Positions 24,090 through 35,843 of a stretch of 64,000 bases of DNA are shown piece after piece. The position numbers were made by a program, and so were the translations under genes. Under the pieces are notes generated by a model. It saw nothing but the letters and a program-made list of their open reading frames with translations, did no database searches and had not been told where the DNA came from. Numbering within the stretch: position 1 is the first letter of the stretch; each line of letters starts with the position of its first letter. The stretch lies in contig JAODTK010001943.1 in assembly GCA_026419785.1 (NCBI GenBank), forward strand, positions 1 to 64,000, written 5' to 3'. The stretch is from Sclerodactyla briareus (Eukaryota > Echinodermata > Holothuroidea > Dendrochirotida > Sclerodactylidae).

Positions 24090-25170
24090 TCAAATTGGAC
24101 GGACGGACGTGACGGACGGAACATTTTTGTCACTTTTTTCATCCTACCCTAATTAAAATTTTAAACTATCAAATTTTTATTATGAGCATTAAATCAATTG
24201 CCAAATGAAGAATCAAAATCAATGGCATGCTACCAACAAAACATCGAAGATTGTAAAAATCTCCAATCAGACCAATCAGAAAGTGTGACTGACAGGACGT
24301 GACGGACGGGAAATTTCAGTTCCGGTTTTCAGTTTCTGTTATCATTTTAAAAGTGCAAAAAGTATGTCATGTGGAGACGATGGTTTTTAAATGTGGGTGA
24401 TTATTTGAGGGGGGTTTTCCGAGGGAAGAAACATATGAAGTGTTACCAGAGAAGGTGGAGTAAAGTGATTCTGATACATTTTGTTACATTTTGATAGGAC
24501 CTGAGAAAATTGATGACTTTTTCTATCTTGAAATCATGCCCCATTTGATACCCACCCACTTAAGCTTTGGCTCTATGTACCATCAATTTATGGCTAACTG
24601 CATGTTTAAAATTACAGCTACACCAAGAGGGGATGGCCTAAATTAGGTCACTTATTTGAAAACATAAGATATAGCATTCCAATGTCGTGGACATGTTCCA
24701 TTGGATCTACAATATCCTGTGCACTTCTAGGCAATTATTGTACATACAGTACAATTTTTGCCCAGGGCTTATAAAACCTCCTCATACACCACTTTAACGC
24801 CATTCCACCAACCACCCAGATAGTTCAGTCGATGGATATACTTTGGTGTGACCAGGAGGCTTGTGCTGAGTAGTGTTTGGACATACATGGGGCTGGGTGA
24901 GCCATGATCTGCTGAAACACTCCTGACACGGAAGTGAGAGTCGGTTTGATTTTGCTTTGTGGCTGGGGTTTAGACTGGTATGGTCCCAATGCCTGTACTG
25001 GAGAGTACTTCAATTGTCTATAAGGTAGAAACAGACTGTTCATAGTGTTTTTATTATATATATTTTTTATATATAAACTGTATGATTTCGTAAGTGAATT
25101 GAACAATTGCACCTGAATATGTGACGGCCGGGACAAAATGTGACTGACGGGACAACTGTGACGGACGGGA
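24090..25170. repeat. Dispersed gacggacggg motif cluster
   Basis: The words gtgacggacgg / gactgac(a/g)ggac recur at 24097-24120, 24286-24312 and 25121-25172. At the last site they are in tight tandem (gtgacggccgggaca, gtgactgacgggaca, gtgacggacggga). They are separated by unrelated AT-rich text. A minus open frame of ~104 codons (24825-25136) lies between them but lacks an ATG start and motifs. The nature of the motif is unknown; it could be a decayed short tandem repeat. Confidence 0.4.
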
Positions 25171-25639
25171 AGTTTAGTGTTGGAATATTCTTATCACTCA
25201 ATATCAATAAACATTTTTATTTCCCTTTCTGTATGTGGATAGCTCTGTAGAAGATAGGAATTAGGCTCAGGCCAGAAATATCCTGAATGAAGAAAAATAC
25301 TACTTTTCTTTTTTTTGTGACCACGGGACATTTCACGCGCACCGTGTATGCGCGCCGATAATAAATTGTAGTTTTAAAGGCCCACACGTTAATTCGTGAC
25401 ACTTTGAAAAGAACATGATTGCGCCAAACACCAGGTATGGAACGTAAACCAATTTTTCTCATTCTCTGTTAGCATGGAAGGGTGGAGCAAAATTGCAAGC
25501 TTATTTCAGGTGAACGATCATATAATTGATTGCTCGACCTTGTTGAAAGTTAAATTGCATATCATGATGTCACATCGCACGGTTCAAACCACAGTTGTAT
25601 TCCAAATTGGAACTGTATACAGTGTACTACACTACCCAT
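25171..25639. other. Unassigned sequence
   Basis: No feature supported. Confidence 0.4.
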
Positions 25640-26030
25640 AGACTTTTGGCAGCTTCCTCCGTAGGAACCAAGAACCTAGGAGGAAGGACACAGCGACCAG
25701 AATTTCGGGCCGCGAGCACCCCGAGGAACGTTTCCAATTCCCCCGAGCGGAGCTCTTTTCGAACGGAATTCTCTCGCTCCCTCTCGCTCCGCCACCTGCT
25801 GCGAGGCCAAACAACGAAACAGGCGGCCCTAGAATGTCCCCAAAACCCCCGGGGAAAGGGAGGGGGCGGTAAACCAAGGGGCGGCAGGGTGGGACGGGAG
25901 GTACGGGCGAGTGGTAGGGAGGGCCTCGGGAAGGAAACTCGGAAAGACAAAGAAGCCGCGCGGTACAGGCGCTAGGCTGGTACGCGGAAGTGTTAGGCTA
26001 GCTGCAGTACGCGAAACACTACAGCGAGGT
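25640..26030. promoter_or_regulatory. CpG-rich island with a splice-donor-like end (candidate promoter/first exon)
   Basis: A ~380-bp GC- and CpG-rich block (words such as gggccgcgagc, cccgagcgg, gccgcgcgg) within AT-rich DNA. Frames are open on both strands across it (plus 25595-25975; minus 25627-25950), which high GC alone can cause, and none begins with ATG in a good setting. At 26026-26032 the sequence CGAG|GTAAGA is a strong 5' splice-site match. Together this could be a CpG-island promoter with a non-coding first exon on plus; it could equally be an unrecognised repeat. I saw no downstream exon that I could recognise. Confidence 0.28.
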
Positions 26031-26516
26031 AAGAAGCTAGGCTAACGCTCACGCAGGAAAGGCGGTAGAGAGAGAATAAAAACCTTTCAAAACTCTCGTA
26101 AGTGGAGAGATACTTGAACGAAAGGTGACGAAACGCTGACAATTCCAGCGAACGTAAGAAAGGATGATAGAAAAGCCAGAAAAACCCTACTAGGAACGAT
26201 TTTTTTTGGGGCGAATATCCTAAGAGCCAAAACTCACGAACTAGACAACTAGCCTTGCAAAAGAGAAGGGCGATGGGTGGCCAACCCAGTGTGTAATTGC
26301 CAGAAGCTCGACGTGGCATGGGGGTGGGTGCATAGTCATTGGGGTAAGTTGAATAAAATGAGATAGATTAGGCTGTATACAGTTCCAAGTGTAGGCTAAA
26401 CCTAACAGTATGGGCTAAGCCTAGCACTAACTGCAGTGAAAGTACATAGGATGCTGACTATGTTTGCGATGGATCGAACTGAAGCAACGCTAGCTGTGCT
26501 GTTTCAATCATCTGAG
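26031..26516. other. Unassigned sequence
   Basis: Follows the candidate splice donor. No exon, acceptor or repeat family could be supported. Confidence 0.4.
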
Positions 26517-26765
26517 TAGACTAATGGAATCCAATCAGAGTGACATTTATCTAACCGTTTACGACCGGATGTTCTCCGCACACCATTGTTGAAAACATCT
26601 CCCGCATTCTTCCAGTTATTTGAGGAGCTTAGCAGCGATTGAATCTGTGAAATGTGTCCTGTTTCAATTAACGCTGGAGTCCGGAGTAGAACGTCCATAC
26701 ATATAATAGTAAGTCATAGACAGACGTTTCTTCTATTTTGTCAAGTGTTGGTTCTGCCTTACCCT
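26517..26765 (+). repeat. Dispersed repeat family C, copy 1
   Basis: About 250 bp clearly related to 52346-52580, same orientation. Shared landmarks in order are ctaatgga-cccaatcag, gtttacgacc, a gtcctgtttc phrase, ctggagt and tttgtcaagtgt. Copies differ by many substitutions and short gaps. No terminal repeats or coding signal; family not recognised. Confidence 0.68.
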
Positions 26766-27960
26766 CTTCTTTTGCATTCACCGTCACGTTTGCGGGGGAA
26801 ACTACTGAAAAAACATAGATAAAATATACAGAGCTGTAAGACGAAAACTTTGAACAGCTGGAGTTATAAATTGTTCTACTTGCTGTACTGGGTTTCGTGT
26901 CGTGTTCAGCGGTTAAAAACCTTTGTATTTAGCACTTTTAAGAGCTGTTATCACTATTTATTAACAATAGCTGGATGAAGTGTTCTTCTAGAAAAAGTAA
27001 TGTAACGATGTTCCTCCGTTTTGTTTGTGGGACTTCATGAAGCATTCCCTATAGCCTGCCCCCAGGAAATAATAAACGAATCAAAGGCAACTAATCTGAC
27101 GTTTAGGGAATTTTCGCCCTACGAGCCATCCATGTCTCCTCAAGAAATGTTGTCTAGTGGGTGCTGAGAAACAGTTTTCTGAAATTAGTTAATAATGCGG
27201 TTGCAACTATTTTCAAAAAGTTGCAACTATTCCATTTTCCAAATTCTCTACCTACAAAGTGTAATTCAGTATAGTATTCAATTATTTACTATTGAACAAG
27301 AATGGGAATGTAGTTGATACCTATATTCTGTAGATATTACCTAACAATCTGGACTTGAAGAAGATATGAAAGTATGCCTTTGATTCAGAAAAATCATCCT
27401 ATTGAAATTATGTCCAAAAAAATCCATGTTAAACAGAGTGATTCTATGGAAAACTAGAGGAGCGGTCCCACAAGAAGTCATTAGCCCGGTTTATGTAGTG
27501 CTTGTAAAGCGAAAAATACTATTATGTTGGAACCTTGAATTTTCGCTTTGTTATTTTATAATATTAGCACTTCTTGTTCACAGGGCCGACCTCGAACATT
27601 TGTCAGTGGAACCGTTGACATAACTCGCGAGATTCCGTCTTTTATATGAAACTTATGGATTAACAAGAAAACTACAAATAAATTATACTCTTCGTCCTTG
27701 AAGCAGAACTGCATTTATTCTTTCAAAAAATGGAAGATACATGGTGTTATATAGTTTACTATTTTATTCAAAATGCGTGAAATGCGTTTTGTGCTTATGC
27801 CCATACGGCGTTTTTTATACAAAACTTCACAATGCGCTTCGAATTGCATCAATTACGATTTTATGTCAAGAAACGCAACCAAGTATACTGAACCTACGAT
27901 ATGGACACCGCAATAGACACTTTCCTGTTGAAATGTTGAAACACTAAAAGGACGTCTTCA
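26766..27960. other. Unassigned AT-rich sequence
   Basis: No gene or known repeat supported up to the start of the satellite array. Confidence 0.45.
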
Positions 27961-29728
27961 AAGGTATTACCAGTGACAAGAATTAACGATTTTAATAGAA
28001 TGATTCCTATAAGGGTATCACCAGCAAACCCCTAATACAAAACTGAAGCTGATTGACTGTTTAGTGACAAGAATTAATTAGTCCAATAGAATGATTCCTA
28101 TGAGGGTATCACCAGCAAACCCCGAATACTAAACTGAAGCGATAGACTGTTTAGTGACAAGAATTAACTATTTCGATGGAATGATTTCTATAAGGGTATC
28201 ACCAGCAAACCCCTAATACAAAACTGAAGCTGATTGACTGTTTAGTGACAAGAATAAACGATTTCAATAGAATGATTCCTATAAGGGTATCACCAGCACA
28301 CCCCTAATACAAAACTGAAGCTGATGACTGTTTAGTGACAAAAATTAACGATTTCAATAGAATGATTACTATAAGGGTATCACCAGCACACCCCTAATAC
28401 AAAACTGAAGCTGATTGACTGTTTAGTGACAAGAATGAACGATTTCAATAGAATGATTTCTATAATGGTATCACCAGCAAACCCCTAATACAAACTAGAG
28501 CTGATTGACTGTTTAGTGACAAAAATTAAATGTTTCAATAGAATGATTCCTATAAGGGTTCACCAGCAAACCCCTAATACAAACTAGAGCTGATTGAATG
28601 TTTAGTGACAAGAATTAACTATTTCAATAGAATGATCCTATAAGGGTATCACCAGCAAACCCCTAATACAAAACTGAAGCTGATTGACATTTTAGTGACA
28701 AGAATTAACTATTTCAATAGAATGATCCTATAAGGGTATCACCAGCAAACCCCTAATACAAAACTGAAGCTGATTGACATTTTAGTGACAAGAAGTAACT
28801 ATTTCAATAGAATGATTCCTATAAGGGTATCATCAGCAAACCCCTGATACAAAACTGAAGCTGATTGACTGTTTAGTGACAAGAATTAACGATTTCAATA
28901 GAATGATTTCTATAATGGTATCACCAGCGAACCCCTCATACAAGACTGAAGCTGATAGACTGTTTAGTGACAAGAATTAACTATTTCAATAGAATGAATT
29001 CTATAAGGGTATCACCAGTAAACCCCTAATACAAGACTGGAGCTGATGACATTTTAGTAACAAGAATGAACTATTTCAATAGAATGATTTCCATAGGGGT
29101 ATCACCAGCAGACCCCTAATACAAGTCTGGAGCCGAATGACCTTATAGTGACAAGAATTAACTATTTCAATAGAATGATTCTATAAGAGTATCACCAGCA
29201 GACCGAACTGAAGCTGATTGACATTTTAGTGACAAGAATGAACTATTTCAATAGAATGATTTCTATAAGGGTATCACCAGCAAACCCCTAATACAGAAAC
29301 TAGAGCTGATTGACATTTTAGTAACAAGAATGAACTATTTCAATAGAATGATTCCTATGAGGGTATCACCAGCAAACCCCTAATACAAGACTGGAGCTGA
29401 TTGACATTTTAGTGACAAGAATAAACTATTTCAATAGAATGATTTCTATAAGAGTATCACCAGCAGACCGAACTGAAGCTGATTGACATTTTAGTGACAA
29501 GAATGAGCTATTTCAATAGAATGATTCCTATAAGGGTATCACCAGCAAAAATCCTAATACAGAACTGGAGCTGATTGACATTTTAGTGACAAGAATAAAC
29601 GATTTCAATAGAATGATTTCTATAAGGGTATCACCAGCAAACCCCTAATACAAGACTGGAGCTGTTTGACATTTTAGTGACAAGAATGAGCTATTTCAAT
29701 AGAATGATTTCTATAAGGGTATCACTAA
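27961..29728 (+). repeat. Satellite array, ~20 units of ~91 bp
   Basis: Head-to-tail array with unit start gtgacaagaattaac, middle atttcaatagaatgatt and ataagggtatcaccagc, and end aaactgaagctgattgact. Unit starts fall about every 90 bp from 27973. Most units are 89-93 bp; two units near 29200 and 29466 lack about 10 bp (gaccgaactg variant) and lie 265 bp apart, so a three-unit block was duplicated as a whole. Divergence is low to moderate. The array starts and ends inside the ggtat(c/t)accag phrase. Stops occur in all frames, so it is not coding. Confidence 0.97.
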
Positions 29729-31389
29729 AATATACTATATGAACGTCACTGCGTCTGAGGTAGAAACTCTTGCTTGTGTTTTTGCTACCGAAATTTTCCC
29801 GCGACAGCGTTCAGCTCAGCTGACGATAACGCAGTAAACCCCAGTAAACCCCTTGGTTTACTCTTTTAACTTTTAACATCAATTGTTCGCCGCCGAGTAT
29901 TCCCTGTTTCGAAGTTAGTATGCCTCTGGAGCGGTGCCATAATTCCGTTCACTTGTTTATTTGGTCCTATATGACCATTATATTCGGCCTTTTTGGCATC
30001 CTTTCCTTTCATACAACTTTCAGACAACTATTTCCAACTTATGATTGTTCTACGTGGACTCTTGTTAATGACTGATCATAATACTTTCTGGCCAAGGACC
30101 CCGCCCTGTCGGTCTGCACGCTACTAACATAATTGTTACGATACGTTTCAGGCAGTTGGATCACTAGTGTGTTAATTCTGGACAACAAATGCAATGTGAC
30201 AAACTGCGAACATTTTCAAGTAAAGTCGACTCCATTTTTTCAGAACTATACTAAAATGTGATATAGCGGTAATGATTAGAATTGAATTTCAAAACATTCA
30301 ACCCTCGAGAATGTACCTCGGCCATATGCTCTCGGTTGTCCGCTCGTGTACCAGCATGCCAAGGGCGACTGCTATGCTCCCAGCTAATAATAGGGGGCAA
30401 TGACCGTATATTGAATACTGGCGGTGGTAGCCTACACCTGTTTGTTGTTTTGCCTATCACGACATTATCTTGCTTCAAGGTTAATCGCAGGAACTCGCTG
30501 ACGTGCATTCGTCGTCGACGTACGCGACGGTAGCGTAGACTCATTAATGTGTAATTTACGCCAGGCAGGCGCCTACCGACAGATTTGTCTTGAGGAGGGA
30601 GGGGGGGGGGGGTTGAGGTCGGAACCCAAGGAAAGTGCGCCCCTCACCATCCCTATTGGCAAATAAGTACAATTTATGGGCCTCTAGACACGGGCTGCTG
30701 CGATATTTGCTAGATACAGCTGCAAAACCTCTACTGAACTGCAAATAAATCTGTTTTTGTGGTAGCAAATTATTGGTCACACAAGTCGTAGTTTTGCAGA
30801 AAAGGATGAGTTGAAGAAAAACGGTGTGATGATGTGAAAGTGTCATTCTGTTGATCTATCAGTTCGATTATATGGCGTTGGATTGTTTCAAAGGGAGAAT
30901 ATATCCCATGGGTTCATTCGCGGTGATGCGATATCGACATTGATACATTTTGTTTGTGTTTTCCTTAGCCCAGCCTCGTTCCATATTATTCGTCATGGAA
31001 CTTCCCTTGATCTCTGTAAACCATTTGTAGCTATTTCAGACATTGAGCAAGTATATGTCCTAGTGTAAATCCGACTTCAATAGAGTTTTGCTGCTTCCCG
31101 TATCCTTTCCTGTTGAACATTGGGATGTTCCCTATTCTTGGATGCTGATACAGAGTCGCTGTTACTACAGGCGCTCTTCGTGTTATTCTTCGATAGTTTC
31201 AGTTTCAGTTTCAGTTTGTTTTTCCAGTATTAGAAATGCAAAAATTCAACTCCTAAATAGGAAAATTTATAAAATACAAAAATATATACAATTATTAAAA
31301 CTATAAAATGAAGTCAGAAGTTAGTATCCGATATTTGAAAGAGTGAAAGAGAATATGTGGAAATATGTAGCAATTAAAGTCGTTCAAAG
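29729..31389. other. Unassigned sequence
   Basis: No gene supported. A G-run lies near 30600-30613. Frames 30251-30544 (minus) and 30282-30533 (plus) overlap each other and show no motif. Short cagtttcagtttcagtttc repeats lie near 31198. Confidence 0.45.
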
Positions 31390-34165
31390 TATTATTGAAT
31401 GAAAATAGAGGCTCTGTAGATAAATGAGTTTTTGAAAGCTTGCACTCGATATGTTGGAGTTAATGCACGATGCCTGAGATTATAGTTAGTAAAAAGACAA
31501 AAAGATTTCAGTTCCGCGTGAAGTGGGTGATTTCCCTCTCGGTGGACAATTTCAGCAAGTCTAATGAATTCACGATTTGCAGACACTATTGACCTGGTCA
31601 ACAATACTCTCATAGTCTAACTTGAGAATTCTAGCACAATATTTCAGGAATGCTCTAATTTTAGTTTATCACGGGGTGAGTAGGAAGTGATACCCAACCG
31701 GCACGGCGTATAATATATGAGGCAAAATTGTGAGTAAATACTTACATTCTCCATCAATTTCAAATAGGGAACAAGGTACATTAATGTAGATACTATATAG
31801 TAAATACTCTTCGTAGTATATTAGACACATGGGCAGTAAATGTTAAATTGTTATCAATGCGCACGCCAAGATACATAGTATCTGACACACGTTCGACTTG
31901 AGAATTGTCAATTGGAAGTTTTTCAGATTTAGTTTCGATGAGACCGGCATGCGTGATGTAATATTTTCAAACACCATTCCTTTGATTTCCGTTGGATTCA
32001 GACATAAGATTTGTTCTGCCTAACACACATTAGTAATATCAGAAATAAACGATTAGACATACCATTATCTCTATTGTGTGTGTGTTTGAGATTCTACAAG
32101 AAATAGCAGTATCGTCAGCGTACTTAATCACAGAGGAATTCAAATACTTGACTGGCTTTCATTCGTATACATTATAAAAAGCAATGCTGATAGTGGGCCA
32201 CCTTGTGGAACACCGATGTTAATATCGGAGGTATCAGAAAGACGTTTCTCCAATAGTGACTTGTATTGACCCATCCCTGTAGATAATTGGCAATCCAGTG
32301 ATGGTTCGATACCAAAATTCGAAAGATCATTGATTAAATAATTTGGCAAGACAGTATTAGAAGCACTTGAGAAATCGAGAAATAAAACTTTGGCAATTGT
32401 GGTGTCTCTACAATTCAAACCTAAAACCATGTCATGGACAAGTGTTCAAATAGCGTCTGTACACGAAACCCCCTTCTTATACGCAAACTGACGAGTGTCT
32501 CCATACTTGCTAAGCGCTTCACTTATATTTGGTAATAGAACCTTTTGCATGCAATTAAAGGCAATGCTGGCAAGATCAATTGGCCTGTAGTTATTTGCAA
32601 CGGTGGGTTTAGGTACTTTGGGTATAGGTGCAGTTATTGCATGCTTCCCAAGCATGAGGGATTGTACCCCGGTCAATACTTTCATTGAAAATTTTAGTGA
32701 AAATACCAGACAATTCATTCGAACAAGACTTGGAAACCCACCGTGGTATTTTATCAAAGCCAGAGGAAACCCCCCTCCTTACTAGTTGAAAAAGCCGTCT
32801 TACGTCAGTTTCGTTAATTTTTGGCGAATTCGAATCATTCATGTCCGGCAAGGATAGCTCAATGTCTTTGTTAGCCAGATCGTTGAAGCGTCCAAAGTGT
32901 TCGTTAAGTTTAGTACCAAAGTCACTGGATATTCTGGGTTTTCATGAGTTTCAGGGTTTCTGGTCGACTTCAGTAGCTCCCAAAGGGCCCCAGAGTTTGA
33001 CGTCACCTCCTCAAAGTGATCACTTCTGTTCTTTCGAATATGTCGGTTGATGTCGCGTTGTAGTTTGTTTCTCTGTTCCCGGTTTCCATTGTCGATAGCA
33101 ATCTTCTTTCCCCTTTCTAGAAACGTTTGATTGTGTTTATCTGCTGGCAGTCTCTTCATTAATTTCGTTAATGGTGTGGATTTTTTCGGTATGCATACAT
33201 CTGCAGTAAAATTAACATACTCACTGACTACCTCAGTCATTTCCTGCAGGTTACCACTTGTCTCTGTAAACACCGCCCAGTTAGTAGATCCCAACATATT
33301 CTGTAAGTTGGCTATATTATCATCATTCAGGTCTCTTTCCACTTTCTTCCGTTATTCTGTGTACGATCCCGGTATTTTTCGGTGTATTTGGGCAGTATGC
33401 TGATGGCGTAATGTCCGAAGTAGCCAATGCCTGTAATTGCTTAGAGATGTAACAGTCATCCTTCACATGAACGCCATCAATAATGAACTGAGCGCGAGGA
33501 TAGGTAATAAAGTTTACAAAGTATTTGTAGTTCATAGTTTCAAGAATAGATACGTTTCCCTGTTAAAATCTCCCATTATGATGATGTGTGATCGAGAGTT
33601 TTCAACCATTATATCCGTTAGTACCCTTTTCAGTTCCTTGTCAGCTATTGCAAAGTTTGAAGTCGGACGGGTATACACATCATTAATGTGTATCTTCGAA
33701 ACGGAACATGGGAGGAAGCGTGGACTAACGCTCACTGCAAGTAGCTCAATATCTGGCGTGGAGATGGTATGTCCGATTCTAGGATGAGTTACCGCCCATT
33801 CTTTGGATATGTAAGTTATTAACCCACCCCCATTAGCTGAAAAAACTGTCTATCATGGCGGAACATAAAGTAATTAGTCAATTGCAACGCCTCATCAGCC
33901 ATGATGTGTTGAGGGGGGTCATTTAGTCATACCTGTGAGTGACGTTGGATTTTGGTTTTCCTGTAGACTCACAAAGCACCGATTTCGATGATTCGCGATG
34001 AACTGTTGATATTCGTCGATACACCGTACGGATAGCTGAAGTTTGACGGTTTTGTGCGAGTCCTTCTGGATTGTATACCAGCCCGCTTACCTCTCCGTCT
34101 TCGAACAATACCGAGATCTTTCATAAAGTTGAAGAGCTGTGCACTGATCGTATAATCCGTCATGA
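31390..34165 (-). mobile_element. CR1-group LINE (Rex1/L2-like), endonuclease plus RT
   Basis: Minus-strand non-LTR element of ~2.8 kb carrying, from right to left, a basic linker, an apurinic-type endonuclease, RT and the C-terminal tail. It is not visibly bordered by target duplications and has no simple-repeat tail at its 3' end (left side). Several plus-strand open frames here (for example 33437-33787) are antisense shadows. The copy is disabled by frameshifts but keeps long open segments (up to 167 codons), so it looks younger than the Dong copies. Confidence 0.86.
31392..34163 (-). pseudogene. Dead CR1-group ORF2: endonuclease and reverse transcriptase
   Basis: Reading minus: an RRRRGKRAG-rich linker (~34110), a degraded endonuclease with SANGGGLITYISKEWAV (~33840), IELLAVSVSPRFLP (~33745), DVYTRPTSNF (~33690) and IIIMGDFN (33562-33585). 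A linker region (33342-32839) follows. RT blocks then read INETDVRRLFQLV, NNYRPIDLASIAFNCMQKVL (~32590-32530), FLDFSSASNTVLP (~32370), NIGVPQGGPLSALLF (~32220-32178) and the catalytic KYADDTAI (32108-32125). The C-terminal tail reads NREFIRLAEIVHREGNHPL and YRVQAFKNSFI (31613-31420). FSSA(F/S)NT and the tail sequence are typical of Rex1/CR1-group elements. Stops and shifts between the blocks make it non-functional. Confidence 0.85.
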
Positions 34166-35059
34166 TGATCTAATTTGCTTCAAAGTATCAGCGCTGTACT
34201 GTTGTCTGTATCCAGTAGTCATTGTGATGGTGTGGACTCGATCCGGTATAATATTCACGTACGTATGTAAAGCCTAACCAAGGGCCTAAGCTATGAGTCG
34301 GGGTATAGCGAAGATGACAGACTTCATTTGATAATTGTCTCTTCAAAAACGTCTCTATATTTCAGTTACAAGCAACGCTGTTATCACTGAGTATTATGAA
34401 TGTTATTATGAGAAACTCCGTTACGACACACCGGTAGTAAGTAAGAACACTTGTAATAAATAGGATGATGATCAGCCAAAAAAATTGACACGTCAGCTCA
34501 CTAGGAGCGCCGCAATTCATTCCAGATAGGCGGGTATGACAGTTCTTCCGAAAATCGAGTTGGTGTCCTTCAGAGTTTTGTTACTGTTGATGGTTAATTT
34601 GACTGCAATATCTGTTTCATCTGATTTGGGTGGATTAGGGTGTCCAGATGTACAAAAAACAAGAACAAAATAAAATTGATAGGCATGAACGGAATAGACG
34701 AGAATAATTCCGCCATGGAAAAAGTCTTGCCACGGACCTTCATAAACGAACAAACTGTTATAGCCACCACTGTGTTAACATTAACCTCACACACTGCAAC
34801 GAAGCATGCGATCCTGAAAAGGCCCCAAACAAATACTGACACTTGTTCATCTCAAACGAAGCTCCCAATATGCCAAGATTGGTCGCTGAATCCAAATTTT
34901 CATGCGGCCTTCATACACACCACTAGAAGTTAATCACAATAGCTATTCCGATCACTCCCCCCCCCCCATATAAATGACTTACTACTGACATGCCTCCATA
35001 TATAGCCTAAGCTGAAACAGCAGGCCCAACATACACGAGCCTTCATACACGGTCACTCA
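34166..35059. other. Unassigned sequence
   Basis: No feature supported. Overlapping plus and minus frames at 34517-34933 carry no motifs. A C-run is at about 34957-34967. Confidence 0.45.
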
Positions 35060-35166
35060 CTACCCCACTCAATCACACATTCACCAGCCCATGCTTGGAA
35101 TTTACCCCGCCGCATCCACCGATCGCTTCTAATAATCGCCCGGCCTCCTCCGGGTGAGTGAGTTCT
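35060..35166 (-). mobile_element. LINE ORF2 C-terminal tail fragment, copy 3
   Basis: Short third member of the family seen at 2670 and 4669. On minus it reads PEEAGRLLEAIGGCGGV and, shortly after, a stop followed by gagtggggtagtgagtg, comparable to the (TGAG)n-flanked end of copy 2. It stops exactly where the inverted-repeat element at 35167 begins, so that element may have landed in or beside it. Confidence 0.5.
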
Positions 35167-35573
35167 TAGGCTAGGATTCCATTGTTGCGTATGCGGGTCT
35201 GTTACGCATGTGAAAATCGCGAATCCACGTGAGCTGAGATGGGGCCAGCCGCCAGTGTATTGAATAGGTCCTATTGATTAGCAATGACTAGATTAGTTCA
35301 AAGAGGCAAAACAATTTCTAAATGGAAGCAAACTCGAAAAGGCAGAATAAGCACATGTACCAATTGCGTATACGGATGCGTATCACCGCGAATGAATTAT
35401 GTGGATTATCTCCCAATCAATGGAAATATGCATGGGCTACTGCATTGTTATGGTCTTGCCGCATAAACATAGTATGTTTTCTCCTGGAACGAACGTTCGT
35501 TTCCGTAAATAAGTGATTTTCACATCCATCCCGGACACGCATACGCAACAATGGAATCCCAGCCTAACCCATC
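35167..35573. mobile_element. MITE-like element with ~50-bp terminal inverted repeats
   Basis: The left end (35167-35215) begins ttaggctaggattccattg and continues tgcgtatgcgg...gcatgtgaaaatc. The right end (35515-35573) is its inverted copy: gattttcacatcc...cgcatacgcaac and then aatggaatcccagcctaa. The unit is ~407 bp with a ~300-bp non-coding interior. A third copy of the end motif is at 57025. The structure is that of a non-autonomous DNA transposon; TTA...TAA at the two tips may belong to the inverted repeat or hide a short target duplication, so the superfamily is left open. Confidence 0.8.
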
Positions 35574-35582
35574 CTTCTAAAT

Positions 35583-35843
35583 ATGTGTAATACGTTGCGA
35601 TGCTCTATAGTCTATATTATGGTTCTTCATAACGCATCTCTGCCATGGAACTATTATATCAAGTGGAAAGGACATGAGACTGCGTATTGTGTGCCCTGTT
35701 CAAAGTGCCGTCAAAGACCACAAACTCAATATGAGGAGGTGCTCTATATGGAACATTGTGAAACGCATTTAGTTCGTTTACTCTCCAGCTGTGAATTCTG
35801 TCGGAGTTATGCCCCGCCGCATACCTGGAAAAAAATTCAGTGA
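35583..35843 (+). CDS. Unrecognised small ORF with CxxC pairs (candidate)
   Basis: An ATG-started frame of 86 codons directly after the MITE. Its second half holds C-V-P-C-S-K-C, then MEHCETHLVRL, then SSCEFC, a spacing of Cys and His that could bind zinc; before it lies YYIKWKGHET. I do not recognise a family. There is no intron or promoter evidence, the frame is short enough to arise by chance, and no homologue could be searched. It might be a decayed transposon frame or an exon. Confidence 0.2.
   Translation: MCNTLRCSIVYIMVLHNASLPWNYYIKWKGHETAYCVPCSKCRQRPQTQYEEVLYMEHCETHLVRLLSSCEFCRSYAPPHTWKKIQ

Noticed and set aside
24825-25136. 104-codon minus frame, S/P/Q-rich
   Set aside because: Begins at a TTG, shows no domain and lies between repeated gacggacggg words.
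25595-25975. 126-codon plus frame over the CpG island
   Set aside because: No ATG start, open frames exist on both strands there, and the composition alone explains the openness.
27961-29728. CRISPR-like array
   Set aside because: Units are contiguous ~91-bp tandem copies without unique spacers, in an apparently eukaryotic context; this is a satellite.
33437-33787. 116-codon plus-strand frame
   Set aside because: Antisense shadow of the endonuclease part of the CR1-group LINE (GDFN motif on minus at 33562).
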